Translations under genes and position numbers: made by a program | The notes under the pieces: model-generated | What the model was told of the DNA's origin: nothing | What the model saw: the letters and a program-made list of their open reading frames with translations, nothing else | Databases searched by the model: none | In this document: positions 1 to 10,850 of the stretch, piece by piece | How the letters are laid out: each line of letters opens with the position of its first letter | Numbering within the stretch: the first letter of the stretch is position 1 | Assembly: GCA_037126765.1 (NCBI GenBank) | Contig: JBBCBC010000031.1 | Span: 10,177,638-10,241,637, forward strand | Length of the DNA stretch: 64,000 nt | Direction: 5' to 3' | From: Stenogyne calaminthoides | Lineage: Eukaryota; Streptophyta; Magnoliopsida; Lamiales; Lamiaceae

Positions 1-1281
1 AATAATCGACGCGCAAAATGAGAATAGGATAATCTACCTAAAACAACGAACACAAAGCATACATACTGACAAATTATTTTAAGTTATATGTCAAGAAATT
101 ACTCATTGCATCAGATCTTGTAGGCTCTGAACTCCAAGGTTGATATGACCCCTTGTACACTGTACCTTCTCTTTTTCAAATTTTTTCATACAGTATCACC
201 TGGAACGAAAAACCATAGTTAGGGGTTTCAAAGCAGAATCTCCAAACATAAAGCTTAGATTCGACATTGTTGCTGCTTAAACAAATCAAAATGAGAGTGC
301 AGAAAACACATAATTAATTCTGATAAGTCCAAGCCAACGAAAAAGAATAACTGATCAGTGTATACCTAACTCCGACAATTTGTTGCAAATCTGTGAGAAT
401 CGAAACAGCATTAAAAAAGAAAAAGAAAAAAAGAAAGATGAATTTGGAAAGAAAAAATTAAAATTGAAGCACTAACCTCAAATGGAAATCCTTGATTATC
501 AATTATTCAAGATTAGAAGTGAAAACATCTATTAAAGCAAGTAGTGACAATGAAACAGCGATCTGGTGATTGAAAGACATGCGGCGGCAACACAAAGAAA
601 ACAGAATATAATAATGTTCAGAATTTTTAAACACAGAACAAAGAAAAAAAGAAATCAATAAAGAAAAACAAATCGGGACACAAATCAAATCCGAAATCAA
701 CATATAAATTGAAATATAACACAAAAATAAAGAAAAAGCAGTCCAATTCTACCTTAAAAATGAAAAGACAGGCATAATAATAAAAAACGAATTGCGAAAC
801 TCACAACAATGACAGTGTCTTCATACGTCAATTACAGAAATATACTTTGTTCTAAGAAATGAGATTAAGAACAGAGTAAATATTTGATTAAGTGAACTAT
901 ATCATTATTATTTCAATTACAAATACTTAGAATCTGAGTGGGGATTAATTATTAACAGATGAGTATTTTCTGAACACTCTGCATGTCTATTCTTGACTTC
1001 AGCTTCATTAAACATTCTCCACAATCTGCATCAATTTGAATCAGATTATCTTGCATCACATTCTTTGTACAGTCACCACTTTATTGTGAATCTTATAAAT
1101 CAACATTACATTTTGCTGCTTTCTTGTTCTTTACTTATTTACAAAATTGGAACAGAAACTGTAACAGAACACAGAAGCAAAGCATGTGAATTAAATTTGG
1201 AATGATGTTAATCTTATTTATTGTAAACATTATATTCTAAATATTATAATGTTATTGAATCGAAGAATCATAGTTAATAAC
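1..1281. other. AT-rich non-coding stretch, no gene supported
   Basis: Reading frames here are short and have no recognisable family. The minus strand may contain the 3' continuation (further exons or UTR) of the partial gene at 1282-2105, but I could not find an acceptor that keeps its frame open. The region is rich in A and T homopolymers. Confidence 0.5.
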
Positions 1282-2105
1282 CTTAATTCCTGGAGAGTGG
1301 AGATTGAATAGTACGTGACCTGCCACTTGGTCCAGTCTTGAATCAAGGGCAATCCTTCACTCTGAAGATCATCCCTGAAGCTCTTAAACCCATTCTAGGA
1401 CATGTTTTAAAATACTAAGTTTTTTTATGAACTTCGGGTGAAAATCTATCAATAGTTGAACCTGAATAACATAAATGAAAGACCAAACATTAAAAAAATA
1501 AAATCATGCGATATCAGGGACAGTAATTAAAATGTAATTATAACATAAAAAAGAAACAAAAATAAATTTTGGACAAAGAAAATTTTTAATCAGAGAGGAA
1601 TCATTACAATCCCAAAGAAGACAGGGACTAAAAAATGTTTATACCACCGCCGAACACACAACGGTTTGAATGGAAAAATAGTAAACAACAGACGTGGTCG
1701 GAAATAATATCATTTCAAATATATAATTTTAATAAAAACACAATTGAAGAGTAAAATGCCATATACTCAATAAATTCCACTTACACGAATAAGGAATGGT
1801 GTACCTCAACTGAGATAGCTCAGCGAGTATAAATAAGGCGGACCTGTAAAAAACACAAAAATGTTGAACACAGACAATATTAGTTTTCTGTTTACATGGT
1901 CAGCTATAGAGTATAAAATTATGTGAAATGATTGTTCGAATAATTTGTATTTGCAGAGAGACTGTTAGTATGAGACAACACTAAATTAAAGCACAAAAAA
2001 ATGCTGCTGTATTCAGAATGTTTTAAGTCAGAGCAAGCATTACAATAAAAAAAGATGACATGACTTAACAATGACTCTGTATCCATAGCTGCCCATTTTA
2101 TTGTA
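1282..2105 (-). CDS. Partial gene, three small phase-compatible exons, unrecognised product
   Basis: Three minus-strand segments behave like consecutive exons: 2105-2070 (36 nt), 1843-1805 (39 nt) and 1374-1282 (93 nt). Each is flanked by AG and GT, and every junction leaves 2 nt plus 1 nt, so one frame runs through all three without a stop. The encoded stretch of about 55 residues starts around TIKWAAMDTESL, continues ALFILAELSQLR, then DDLQSEGLPLIQDWTKW, and ends near STLQELR. That is ordinary globular composition with several Trp and Leu. I do not recognise the family. The start and the end are both missing: the upstream intron is filled by the hairpin repeat at 2134-2540, and no further exon could be joined below 1282. 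The frame consistency argues for a real gene; lack of homology and of both ends keeps confidence moderate. Confidence 0.5.
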
Positions 2106-2133
2106 CTACAGTTCTTCTATCAAGTAATCTGCT

Positions 2134-2540
2134 GTGGAACTCCCGTTAGTTTACCTTCCTAAATTCAAGATCACCCTTGGATCTTATTTTAACTGTCCAT
2201 CTGGGAGTCGAAGCCAAGAATAATCATAATTCGAAATAATCGTACCGGACCTTTATTTTTTTTAGCTTTTAGTCAAAAGATGGAATTGAGGAAACCTTTA
2301 CACAAATTCAAGACCTTCTAACGGGAGTTCCACTTAATTCTTTACAAACAGAACACAGGTCTTGAATTTGTGTAAAGGTTTCCTCAATTCCATCTTTTGA
2401 CTAAAAGCTAAAAAAAATAAAGGTCCGGTACGATTATTTCGAATTATGATTATTCTTGGCTTCGACTCCCAGATGGACAAGTTAAAATAAGATACAAGGG
2501 TGATCTTGAATTTAAGAAGGTAAACTAACGGGAGTTCCAC
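2134..2540. repeat. Near-perfect hairpin (foldback) repeat
   Basis: Two arms of about 182 bp, 2134-2315 and 2358-2540, are almost exact reverse complements, separated by a 42-bp spacer. The arms begin and end with GTGGAACTCC / GGAGTTCCAC. The spacer motif (TTCTAACGGGAGTTCCAC followed by an A/T-rich tail) is repeated directly after the right arm, around 2541-2582, in diverged form. No transposase is encoded. It could be a foldback/MITE element or a recent inverted duplication; transcription would give a long double-stranded stem. Confidence 0.85.
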
Positions 2541-3508
2541 TTAATTCTTTACAAACAGAACACCTTCTAATAGGAGTTCCACTTAAATGAATACAAATTC
2601 AGTACTTCTAACAGAAGTCTCCCCCCCCCCCAAAAAAAAAAAGCTTTAGTCAAAAGATAAAATTGAGGAAATCCTTTACACAAAATTTATTAGATACCGT
2701 TCTGAACATTTCCTTAAACCCACAAATTATCAACTGAGTCCCAATCGAAATATCTGAAAAATGAGTACACCAATAACCCTAGAAACAAACGAGCAGCGAA
2801 GATTTCCCTTAAGACATAGAGGATGAAAAATTAAAGACCTCGGGTACCTTAAATCATTAAATGTGATAGATCCTTGAACGGAAATAAACAAGTTTTCTTC
2901 TCTACAATTGTGGCGGCACAGAGGAAATACAGCTTTCTTCTCTACAATGAAGAATGGAAAACCCTTTTTTTTTTTTTTTGTGGGAAGATTTCAATCGCAA
3001 CAACAAATTTGTGAAGAGTTGGAATGCACAGTTCGTTACTTTGATCCTGAACGAGTGAAAGATTTACATCAACCAAACTTACCAATGCACTATAAAACCT
3101 AATCTGAGTCTGAGGTTTTTTTTTGTTTTGTTTTGTTTATTTTTTGACCAGCACGTGGTGACACAAGACTCACAACCCACAACACGTGTCTCAAAAACAA
3201 CAGACGCGTATATCCCAAAAACCCCTTTTCTACAATAAAGCAGATTATCAGATCACATTTAATGATACCCAGATCTATTTTGCTTGCACACTTTATGTTT
3301 TCTCTCCCAACAAAGGAGATTACTATCTTGAATTAATAGACAAAAAAGATGAGATATCTCACAATCATCTGCGTTTTTATATGAATGCTCACTTCACCAT
3401 TCTTTGGGTGAGTATCGGATTTTCAGACTGACATTTATTTTGTTTTGTTTTCAGGAGTGATTTTCCTATGGTGCTTAGAAATTTGTTTTGTTGCAATGTT
3501 TGAATTTC
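2541..3508. other. Intergenic, homopolymers, no supported gene
   Basis: It holds a diverged extra copy of the hairpin terminal motif (2541-2582), a C10/A11 tract at about 2621-2642 and a T15 tract near 2965. The short plus-strand frames at 2908-3102 and 3186-3431 have no recognisable domain, and I do not call them genes. Confidence 0.5.
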
Positions 3509-5944
3509 TTACATGCCGTGCCTCCCCTTCTTGTTGGCACCATCTTCCTTCTTTTTGGCCTCATCTTCCTTCTTTTTGGCATCATCTTCTGGCTTTGACC
3601 TCTCACCCAAGATCCAAGCTTGATCCTTAAGCCCAGTGAGAGTCTTAGAAGGGTCTGAAGGATCTTTAAAATAGTTAGTGCTGGCTTCTGAACCAGCAGT
3701 TGATGGAACCCTTGTGAGAGAATCATCTGGCCTGTAAAAGTACCAAAACCAGTTTAGATACATTTTTTGACATAAACAAATTCTGTTCCTCACAACTTTA
3801 GATAAACTTGATAAATGAAAACTTGATATACATTGTTTTAGCTTGTCTTCATTTGTATTTCATTCATTCTCATTCCCTTACACAGTGAAGCTGTATATGA
3901 TTAATGCCATTTTGCTCAGTATGAAATGCTGAAACAATTGCCTAATTGGAGAGAAAACATAGAGCAATTTTGCATTTGCAGTATAATTTTTTACTTACAC
4001 CAGCTGAGGATTTCTACTAGTGGGAGTGACTTCAGTTCCACTCCCAGATTCAGACTTCTGTGTCTCCCTGATTCATGAATTACATTTCTGTTTATATAAG
4101 TTATCAAATACAGACATTAAGAAATAAAGGTTTGAATTTACTCACAATAGAGCAAAGGTGGATCTGTGCTCATCAATGAGATTTCACTTCCACCAGAAGA
4201 TCCCACCTCTGAGATGGCTCTCTCCCTATACACATTTGGTTAATTTAAACATTTTCAATAAAAAAAAATCATCAAGACTGAATTATCATTGAGATTTGTA
4301 TTTACTCACAGAAGGGATAAGGTTGGTTCTGTGCCCATGGGTGATATTTCAGTTCCTCCCCTCTCTGAAGTCTCCCTGAATACATACCCTTAATTTCATT
4401 AATTACAACATAACAACACAAATTATTAAGATAAGTATGAGATGAGAGAGGAGTCACCCTGAATACATACCCTTAATTTCATTATTTACAACATAACAAC
4501 ATAAATTATCAAGACAAGTATGAGATGAGAGAGGAGTCTCCTGAACACATACCCTTAATTTCATTAATTACAACATAACAACATAAATTATCAAGATAAG
4601 TATGAGATGAGAGAGGAGTCTCCCTGAATACATACCCTTAATTTCATTAATTACAACATAAATTATTAAGATAAGTATGAGATGAGAGAGGAGTCCCCCT
4701 GAATACATACCCTTAATTTCATTATTTACAACATAACAACATAATATCAAGACAAGTATGAGATGAGGTATTAAAGCACTGAACTCCATTTCTCTTTTTC
4801 CTCCTCTCTGGATGTTTTTATCAAGGATGACATTTATATAAATTATTAACAATAAATTTACTTACAGAAGGGGTCAGTGCTCATTAGTGATGTTGATGTT
4901 GACCCCCCTTCTGAAGTGGTCTTCTCTTTCTTCCCCCTAAATTCATAAATTACAAAGTTTGTTTTTACAAGAATGGCATTTTAATTCCCTTATTTCGATA
5001 CATATGTTAAATGAATTTTAAAGTTACTTACGAAATATCCAGAGTTTCGGTGCCACCCCCTTCCGAACTTGACTTCTCTTTGTCATCTCTGAAATAATGA
5101 TTTTTTGTTAAAATGCATATAAATATAAAAATAATCAAGAATAGAGATTCTAAGTTTTACTAACGCTGTAGCCGCAGGAGGGATTGTGCTCGGTGAGCTT
5201 TCGGTTCCGGTAGAAGCCGGCGACTTATCTTTCTCACTGAGTCTAAATAATTCAAAAATTTTGTATAAACTTTTATAAAGAATTCACTAACTAAAATTGA
5301 CATCCATATATTATCAATAACGACAGCAAGAAATTATGATTTAAAGGTTTTGCTAACCCATATTTAGGATCAGTATCGCTGGATCCCCCTGCCGAAGTAC
5401 CTTTGTCCCTGAATTAAAAAAATTATGCGAAATTGAATCAATAGAGTAACATATTACATGAATTATCATTATCAAGAAGAAAGGCATTAAGGAATTGAGA
5501 ATCTAAATTTACTTGGCCTGGATTTCGCTAGAAGAACTCGACTTCTTTTTCTCCTCTCAAAATTAATAAAAAACAAGGTTTCTAGATTCAGTTACCTAGA
5601 ATCATTACTTTCAATGGACATACTAAGGACATTATGAAATCCAAATTAAAATGTTTTTACATTAATTTTTCGACAATCTAAATCAATAATGATCATAGAT
5701 ATCACACAAAACATGAAGAAGAAGTAGGATGCAAACGAAAAATGTAATTTACTCTGTAGTAGGATCAATGCTCATAGGCGAAGTTTGTGTGCCACGGGAA
5801 GATTCTTCTCCTGAGGTGGATGATTTCCTTGGATCAAGAGTAGACATAAACGTATTTATTTAAATAAACAACATTAAGAAAATGAAAATGTTATAGTATC
5901 GATGAATTCAACACTTACTTTGAATCGCCTTCATCCTTCTCCAT
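3509..5944 (-). CDS. Multi-exon gene of repeated micro-exons; Ser/Glu/Lys-rich disordered protein
   Basis: The start ATG is at 5944 (exon 5944-5919, MEKDEGDSK) with donor GTAAGT. Further exon-like blocks lie at 5827-5753, about 5553-5518, 5408-5358, 5236-5165, 5088-5032, 4936-4866, 4375-4310, 4225-4146 and 4067-3999, and a last exon at 3731-3509 ends in a stop. Most are 51-75 nt, begin just after (C/T)AG, and encode variants of one theme: (K/E)KS-SEGG-(T)E-MSTDP. The C-terminal exon ends in Lys/Glu repeats (KKKEDEAKKKED). Most exons start with 1 nt and end with 2 nt of a codon (symmetric phase), so they could be duplicated or skipped freely. Exceptions are the block near 5553, which seems to lack one base, and 4936-4866 and 4225-4146, which end out of phase. 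No signal peptide, membrane segment or catalytic motif is seen; the product looks intrinsically disordered. Function unknown. It may be partly decayed. Confidence 0.5.
4373..4765. repeat. Minisatellite of about 80-bp units, about five copies, inside an intron
   Basis: About five tandem copies share the core CTGAATACATACCCTTAATT followed by an ACAACATAACAACATAAATT-type stretch and AGTATGAGATGAGAGAGGAG. The first unit overlaps the 5' edge of the exon at 4375-4310, so the unit appears to be derived from an exon/intron boundary. A 94-residue open frame across it (4568-4852) is simply the repeat read through. Confidence 0.85.
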
Positions 5945-6331
5945 TTTAGATTGTTCGTTTTCTGATTTACTCACAGAGCTTGAAACTTTTCGTATTGAAA
6001 ATGCACCTACTCACTGAAGTGCGTATCGATCCCGCATATAACCGTCGTCCTGGAGTTTGTTATTCAACAACTCTGAAAAATTGCCCGCTGAAGATTTTTT
6101 TTTTTTATAATTTGAAACTTGTATATAAACCCACAACCTCTACTATAGACGCACACACGAGGCTCCACATTGCAAAATGGGTCAACTGATGTCGCACCAT
6201 CAACTGGTATATAAATGACTGACTCAATTTAATTTCAATTAATAAATAAATTATTTTTCTTTTCTAATCTATTTTCAATTTAAACTATTTTTTTCTCCTA
6301 TAATCTAATTAATGTCTATTACTGTTAAGTG

Positions 6332-6655
6332 TGGATAGATCAAGTGGTTAGAGCTCCACCACCTGAGACCTTGAGGTCCCGGGTTCGAGAGGGAATATTT
6401 ATTCTCTCTTGTGGTGGTCCCCCTCTTGTGGGGTTTCGGGTGGTCCCCCTCTTGTGGTGATTGCGGCTTGTGGTGGTCCTCCGATTGTTGGAGTTCTTGA
6501 TTCGATTGTGAATGCGATTCACGGTTCAGGAGTTGCGATTTTGGGTGGTCCCTCTTGTGGTGATTGAGGTTCGGTCTCTGTTGAGATGAAATGATGTTCT
6601 TATGTAAAAGCTAGATGGTAGAAGAAATTATTGTAATTGATTGTCTTTAAAAAAA
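6332..6655 (+). mobile_element. tRNA-derived SINE-like element
   Basis: The 5' part has pol III promoter boxes: an A-box-like TAGATCAAGTGGTTAGAGC and a B-box GGTTCGAGAG about 50 bp later. The body contains short internal repeats of the type GGTGGTCCCCCTCTTGTGG, and the 3' end runs into TTTAAAAAAA. The target duplication is not clear (a TCTATT match is possible). Not a functional tRNA: there is no cloverleaf. Confidence 0.6.
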
Positions 6656-6659
6656 TCTA

Positions 6660-8180
6660 TTCGTATAATATAATTACTATAAAATAGACAGCTGAGTTGA
6701 TGTACCTGCATCTTCATCTTTAAAAGTGCATTTGTAAGTGTTGTGCACTAAAATATATGGATTAGGGATTAAGATGTGGCTTAGAGATTTTAGTAACACA
6801 AACAATAAATGTGTAAAGTGGATTGCATTTATGTTATATGATTGTTTGAGAGAATAAGTGTTTGAGTAATCAATTTGCAAGAGGTTTGGTAGGATATTGA
6901 ATTCTCTAGATTTCTTGGTCATAAGGGTTTGGGAGAGTGGAGCTCACTCTCCCGGATTACAAGTACAAACAGCTGAAAATGGCTCTGTAAAACATTAAAT
7001 GCTACAAGATTAATGTGACTCAGGTCGGTGGTCGGGAATAATAAAAGAATAAAATCTATTTCTAAAATACATGGTCAAACATTCCTATTACTCCCCCCCA
7101 CCCCGCTGCGTGGGGTGAAGACAAACGCAAAGCTTGGACCGAAGAAAATCAAACGCATGACGAGAGAGACTCTTGGTGAAGATGTCTGCAAGCTGGAGAT
7201 GAGAAGGAACAAACTGAGTGGAAATCTTCCCTGTGGAAACCAATTCCCGAACAAAATGGTAATCCAGATCAATATGCTTAGCACGTTTATGAGCAACAGG
7301 GTTTTGAATAAAAAATATGGCACTCTTGTTTTCGCAAAGAAGAGTCGACCGAGAAGGGAACTTGATCCTGAGGTCACCAAGCAAATTGGTGAGCCATACA
7401 AGTTCAACTGCTGCACTGGCCATATCCCGATACTCGGACTCACAACTCGAACGGGCCACCGTAGGTTGCTTCTTGGCTCTCCAAGAAACAAGATTGCCCC
7501 CAAGAAATATCGAATAACCATAAGTAGAACGGCGTGTCTCAACACAACGAGTCCAGTCGGCGTCCGAGTAACCAACAATAGAAGACTCAGATCGCCTAGT
7601 AAATGAGAGGCCACAGTGAATCGTACCTTTCACATAACGCAGAATCTGCTTTACTGCATTGAAATGATCATTCGTGGATAAATGAAGGAACTGATTGACC
7701 ATATTAACTGCATAAGACAGGTCTGGACAAGTGATAGTCAAATATTGAAGGGTCCCAACCAAAGAACGATAGAGAGTGGGATCATGGAATGGAGAACCTT
7801 CACTAACCAAGACTTCCCCGGCCGCTAGGGGAGTAGCAATAGGCTTGGAGTCCACCAAGGTTGCTCGATCAAGAATATCATGTGCATATTTGGCCTGCCC
7901 AACAAACAGACCATCCGACGTGTACGAGACCTCCAGACCAAGGAAATAATTAAGGCGCCCCAAATCCTTAATCTTGAACTCCTTGTGCGTCCGGGCAATA
8001 AAATCTTTCAACAGAGCCTCATCATTCCCTGTGACAATAATATCGTCGACATACAACAATAGATAAATAACAGAAGTACCTCTGAGTAGATAGAATAAGG
8101 AAGAGTCTGAGTGACTCTGACAGAACCCCAAACTCAGAAGGAAGGTACTGAAGTGCAGAAACCAAGCTTTGCGTTTGAGG
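6660..8180 (-). mobile_element. Truncated Ty1/copia retrotransposon (3' end)
   Basis: Reading on the minus strand, the order is RT and RNase H (8180-7088), a polypurine tract GGGGGGGAGTAATAGGAA at about 7100-7083, then an LTR start TGTTTGACC at 7081. The LTR continues downwards to an undetermined point near 6660. Everything 5' of the RT core (gag, protease, integrase, 5' LTR) is absent, so this is a 5'-truncated or deleted copy. Confidence 0.8.
7088..8180 (-). pseudogene. copia RT / RNase H fragment
   Basis: The open frame 8131-7088 (347 residues), extended upstream by in-frame coding sequence to about 8180, carries the reverse-transcriptase active site LLLYVDDIIVTG, the LKDLGRLNYFLGLEV-type region and RNase H blocks (GYSDADWTRC, SCESEYRDMA). 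It ends with ADIFTKSLSRHAF. It lacks the N-terminal RT, integrase, protease and gag. The remaining frame is intact, which suggests recent truncation. It cannot mobilise itself. Confidence 0.9.
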
Positions 8181-8950
8181 GATTAGTTTATTTGAAAAAA
8201 AAACTGCCTAAACTTTACTTCGTATCCATTGCATTTTCTTCTTTGTTTTCTTTTCACTTCATTAATCAGACTAGATTTCCGATTCATGCCTGCTTCATTC
8301 TTTTGGACTGGCTTGCACTTATTTATCTGTTTGATTTGAAAAGTTATGTTATTGATTATCTATTCTTAGATTTCTCATAATAGTTTTTGTCTTATAAAAA
8401 TATAAGGGAAAAGAAAAATGATTATAGATTTGGTTTGTTTAGTTTAAGGAAAAAAGATTGTGTGTGATTTAATTTGAAATAATTATTTAAGGGAAAAAAA
8501 AATGATTGATAGTTCTTAAAATTGCAAACATGACAAACTCATCTACCTATCAACCATGTCATATTGGTCGACTTTCTAAATTATATTATAAATACATATA
8601 TAAATATATATAAAAAAATCAGGAGCCTCGTAGAAAAGGGGTCCTGTACGGTGACACCACCTGCACCGCACTAGGGCCGCCTCTACTATTGCCATACACA
8701 TCCCATCAACCAACAATATATTTAACACTATATATCTTAAAACTTGTGTCAATCCCAATGTAAAACTTAACTTCAGACAAAGATGGTAAAATACAATCCC
8801 CTAAGTTACTGTACTAAAAAAACAATCTTCCCATGACTATAAAGAGTTAAACCAAAAAAGAAATTGTAACATTTCCAAAATGATGAAGCAATTAGTGTAT
8901 TACATATGATTAAGTAATGTATATATGTGAAAAAATGTGATAAAATAAGA
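8181..8950. other. Intergenic, no gene seen
   Basis: AT-rich sequence with one GC-richer patch at about 8622-8690 (GCCTCGTAGAAAAGGGGTCC and following) that resembles a transposon edge but cannot be classified. No supported coding region. Confidence 0.4.
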
Positions 8951-10469
8951 TCAAACAGAAGCAAAAGTGTGAATAAAAGGGTGAGCATATTCAAATTGCA
9001 ATCGATCCTCCTCGTAAAAGTAATCGCTTCTATAATCAACGAGCACCTCCAACTCCGACTCCTGATCATTATCAGAAAACCTATAAATCAAAAGTCGGCC
9101 AGGCTCTTGAAACAGAAACACGGAATCCTCCATCCTCTCTTCCCGGATCATACCAAGCAAATTTTTGTGGTTGATACCTACATTGGCAAATCCAGAATTA
9201 AGTTAAATTTAGGTACAATCAATAATAATAACAAATTTGGGTAGAAAATTACCACGTCCATTCTAATTATATAGGTTGATTGGATTTTGTAAAAGTATTT
9301 TTGTTTGGAAAGATAAATCACAAACTCTAATATGAACACGTTTCATAGTATGAAACTGAACTTATTTAATAATACCATAATATTTATTTAGTAATAACAC
9401 CACTCTTACACGCAAAATGTGCCGATCCAATGGCTCACGCCTAATACTTATACCACTACTCTGACGAAATGGAATAACTCAAGTGGTTAGAGCATCATTA
9501 TCTATATTGTGAGGTTATGGGTTCAAATCACCCTTTGCCCGATCAAACAACAAAAAAACTTATGCCACTATAAATGAATACTTATAAACTAATATCACTA
9601 CTCTTATAAACTAATACCAAAATATAACATTCAATATATATTGTATTACTCATGATTCACCGGCTCATGCCTTTCATCGTTTTCAACGGCACATAAACGA
9701 GACAAACTCTTTTTTGCTCTATATTGATAGTTCAAACTATTTTTGCCCTTTCTTAATAAAAAACTCATTTTTGCCATTTTATGACATATTTACCCTATTT
9801 AATAATAAATGTTATACTTTCCAATATAATTCATGCACAGGGAAAATTATTCCATGTAAACAAATCTATAAAATTAAGACATTTATAAAAAGAAAACAAA
9901 CCTATATAATTTGAACGGGGAGTTCTATTTTTCATTTTTTTAAAAATGCATAAATAATATTGTGATTATTTTTTTCAATTTGGAGTACAATCATAGGCAA
10001 AATACCTGTCTAGACGAATGAATCTGTACTGTTTGGTTGTTGGATTAAAGACGACGTAGTCAATTCGATCATTTTCAGGAAATTTCAAGCTTAACAGCAA
10101 TAGTCCATTCAACGACTGCAATATTTTTACGTATTCGAAGCGTTGCTGTCTGATGGGACTAGGGAGGCTAACCCTAACTAAGTTTTTGATTTTGGGATGA
10201 CAGATGAAAAACTGTGCCCTCCCAGTGACACCCAGTATGAACGAGTGTTGAGTCTCGACAGGGCGACGAGCATGGTTCTGAAAGTGGAGACGAGTGAAGG
10301 ATTTGCAGGAGATGAGAAACCACCAGTGTTTGCTTACGGATTTGAATCTAACCACTGACTTTACGGGCAACAAAATAAGGATTTCTGTCAACAAATAGTC
10401 ATTGCCACCGATTATAGAAGCAGAAAAACAGATTCCGCCGGTGGACATTTTCTTCAAAGAAGTACTCAT
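8951..10469 (-). pseudogene. Broken F-box protein gene
   Basis: The frame from ATG 10469 to about 9975 encodes 164 residues with an N-terminal F-box at roughly residues 22-66 (LTEILILLPVKSVVRFKSVSKHW), followed by the start of an F-box-associated region (DYVVFNPTTKQYRFIRL). It stops early: plant F-box proteins of this kind are usually about 350-400 residues. About 800 bp downstream on the same strand, 9160-8951 encodes a stretch with the look of the C-terminal end of such proteins (SVFLFQEPGRLLIYRFSD, ending AHPFIHTFASV and a stop). The middle is missing or unrecognisable and holds a SINE at 9459-9557. In the family, the F-box binds SKP1 in SCF ubiquitin ligases. I infer a gene broken by deletion and insertion; a truncated F-box-only product remains possible. 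Confidence 0.65.
9459..9557 (+). mobile_element. Short tRNA-type SINE with target duplication
   Basis: A-box-like ACTCAAGTGGTTAGAGCAT and B-box-like GGGTTCAAATC, then an A-rich tail. It is flanked by 13-bp near-identical direct repeats: ACTTATACCACTA (9446-9458) and ACTTATGCCACTA (9558-9570). Confidence 0.7.
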
Positions 10470-10710
10470 CTTAAAACCTATAAGTTTCTTTTTGTTATAA
10501 TGAATGACAGTGGGTTTTTGTTTTTGACTGACTCTTGTTGTAACGGATCATTGATTGCCTCGTATCATAGTCAAACAATATCTTTTTTTAAATTTCGATT
10601 CGGGCGCATTAATCGGAACCTGAGTGAGATTTATAACAACATGGTTTTAATATTAATAGTATTTCTCTTTCTAATTGATAATTTTTATAGTATTTTTATG
10701 ATAAAAACTA

Positions 10711-10850
10711 GTATAAGACGGTCTCATTCATGAGACGGGTACAATTTATCACAAATCACACTCATCCCTCTCAACGTGTTAAACACGTCAATGCTCAACT
10801 TATGCCTCGTTTCATCGTGAGACCGTCTCATGCAAATGTGCCTCTATTTT
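10711..10850. mobile_element. MITE with AGACGGTCTCA palindromic ends, copy 1
   Basis: The left end TAAGACGGTCTCATTCATGA and right end GTGAGACCGTCTCATGCA are inverted relatives. The interior (CAAATCACACTCATC, TAAACACGTCAATGC) matches copy 2 in lipoxygenase intron 1 at 24790-24930. No coding capacity. Confidence 0.7.

Noticed and set aside
2134..2540. MicroRNA precursor
   Set aside because: The stem is far longer and more perfect than a typical conserved miRNA precursor; a hairpin siRNA source or MITE is more likely, and no known miRNA sequence was recognised.
4373..4765. CRISPR-like array
   Set aside because: The units are contiguous tandem repeats without unique spacers, and this is a plant nuclear sequence.
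4568..4852. 94-residue repetitive, hydrophobic minus-strand frame
   Set aside because: It is the minisatellite read through; no membrane-protein family, and it lies within a probable intron.
6332..6400. Possible tRNA gene (A and B boxes)
   Set aside because: No acceptor stem or cloverleaf can be formed and a SINE body and A-rich tail follow. The same reasoning applies at 9459-9557.
7028..7606. 192-residue plus-strand open frame
   Set aside because: Antisense to the copia RT/RNase H frame, which carries the recognisable motifs; a shadow frame.
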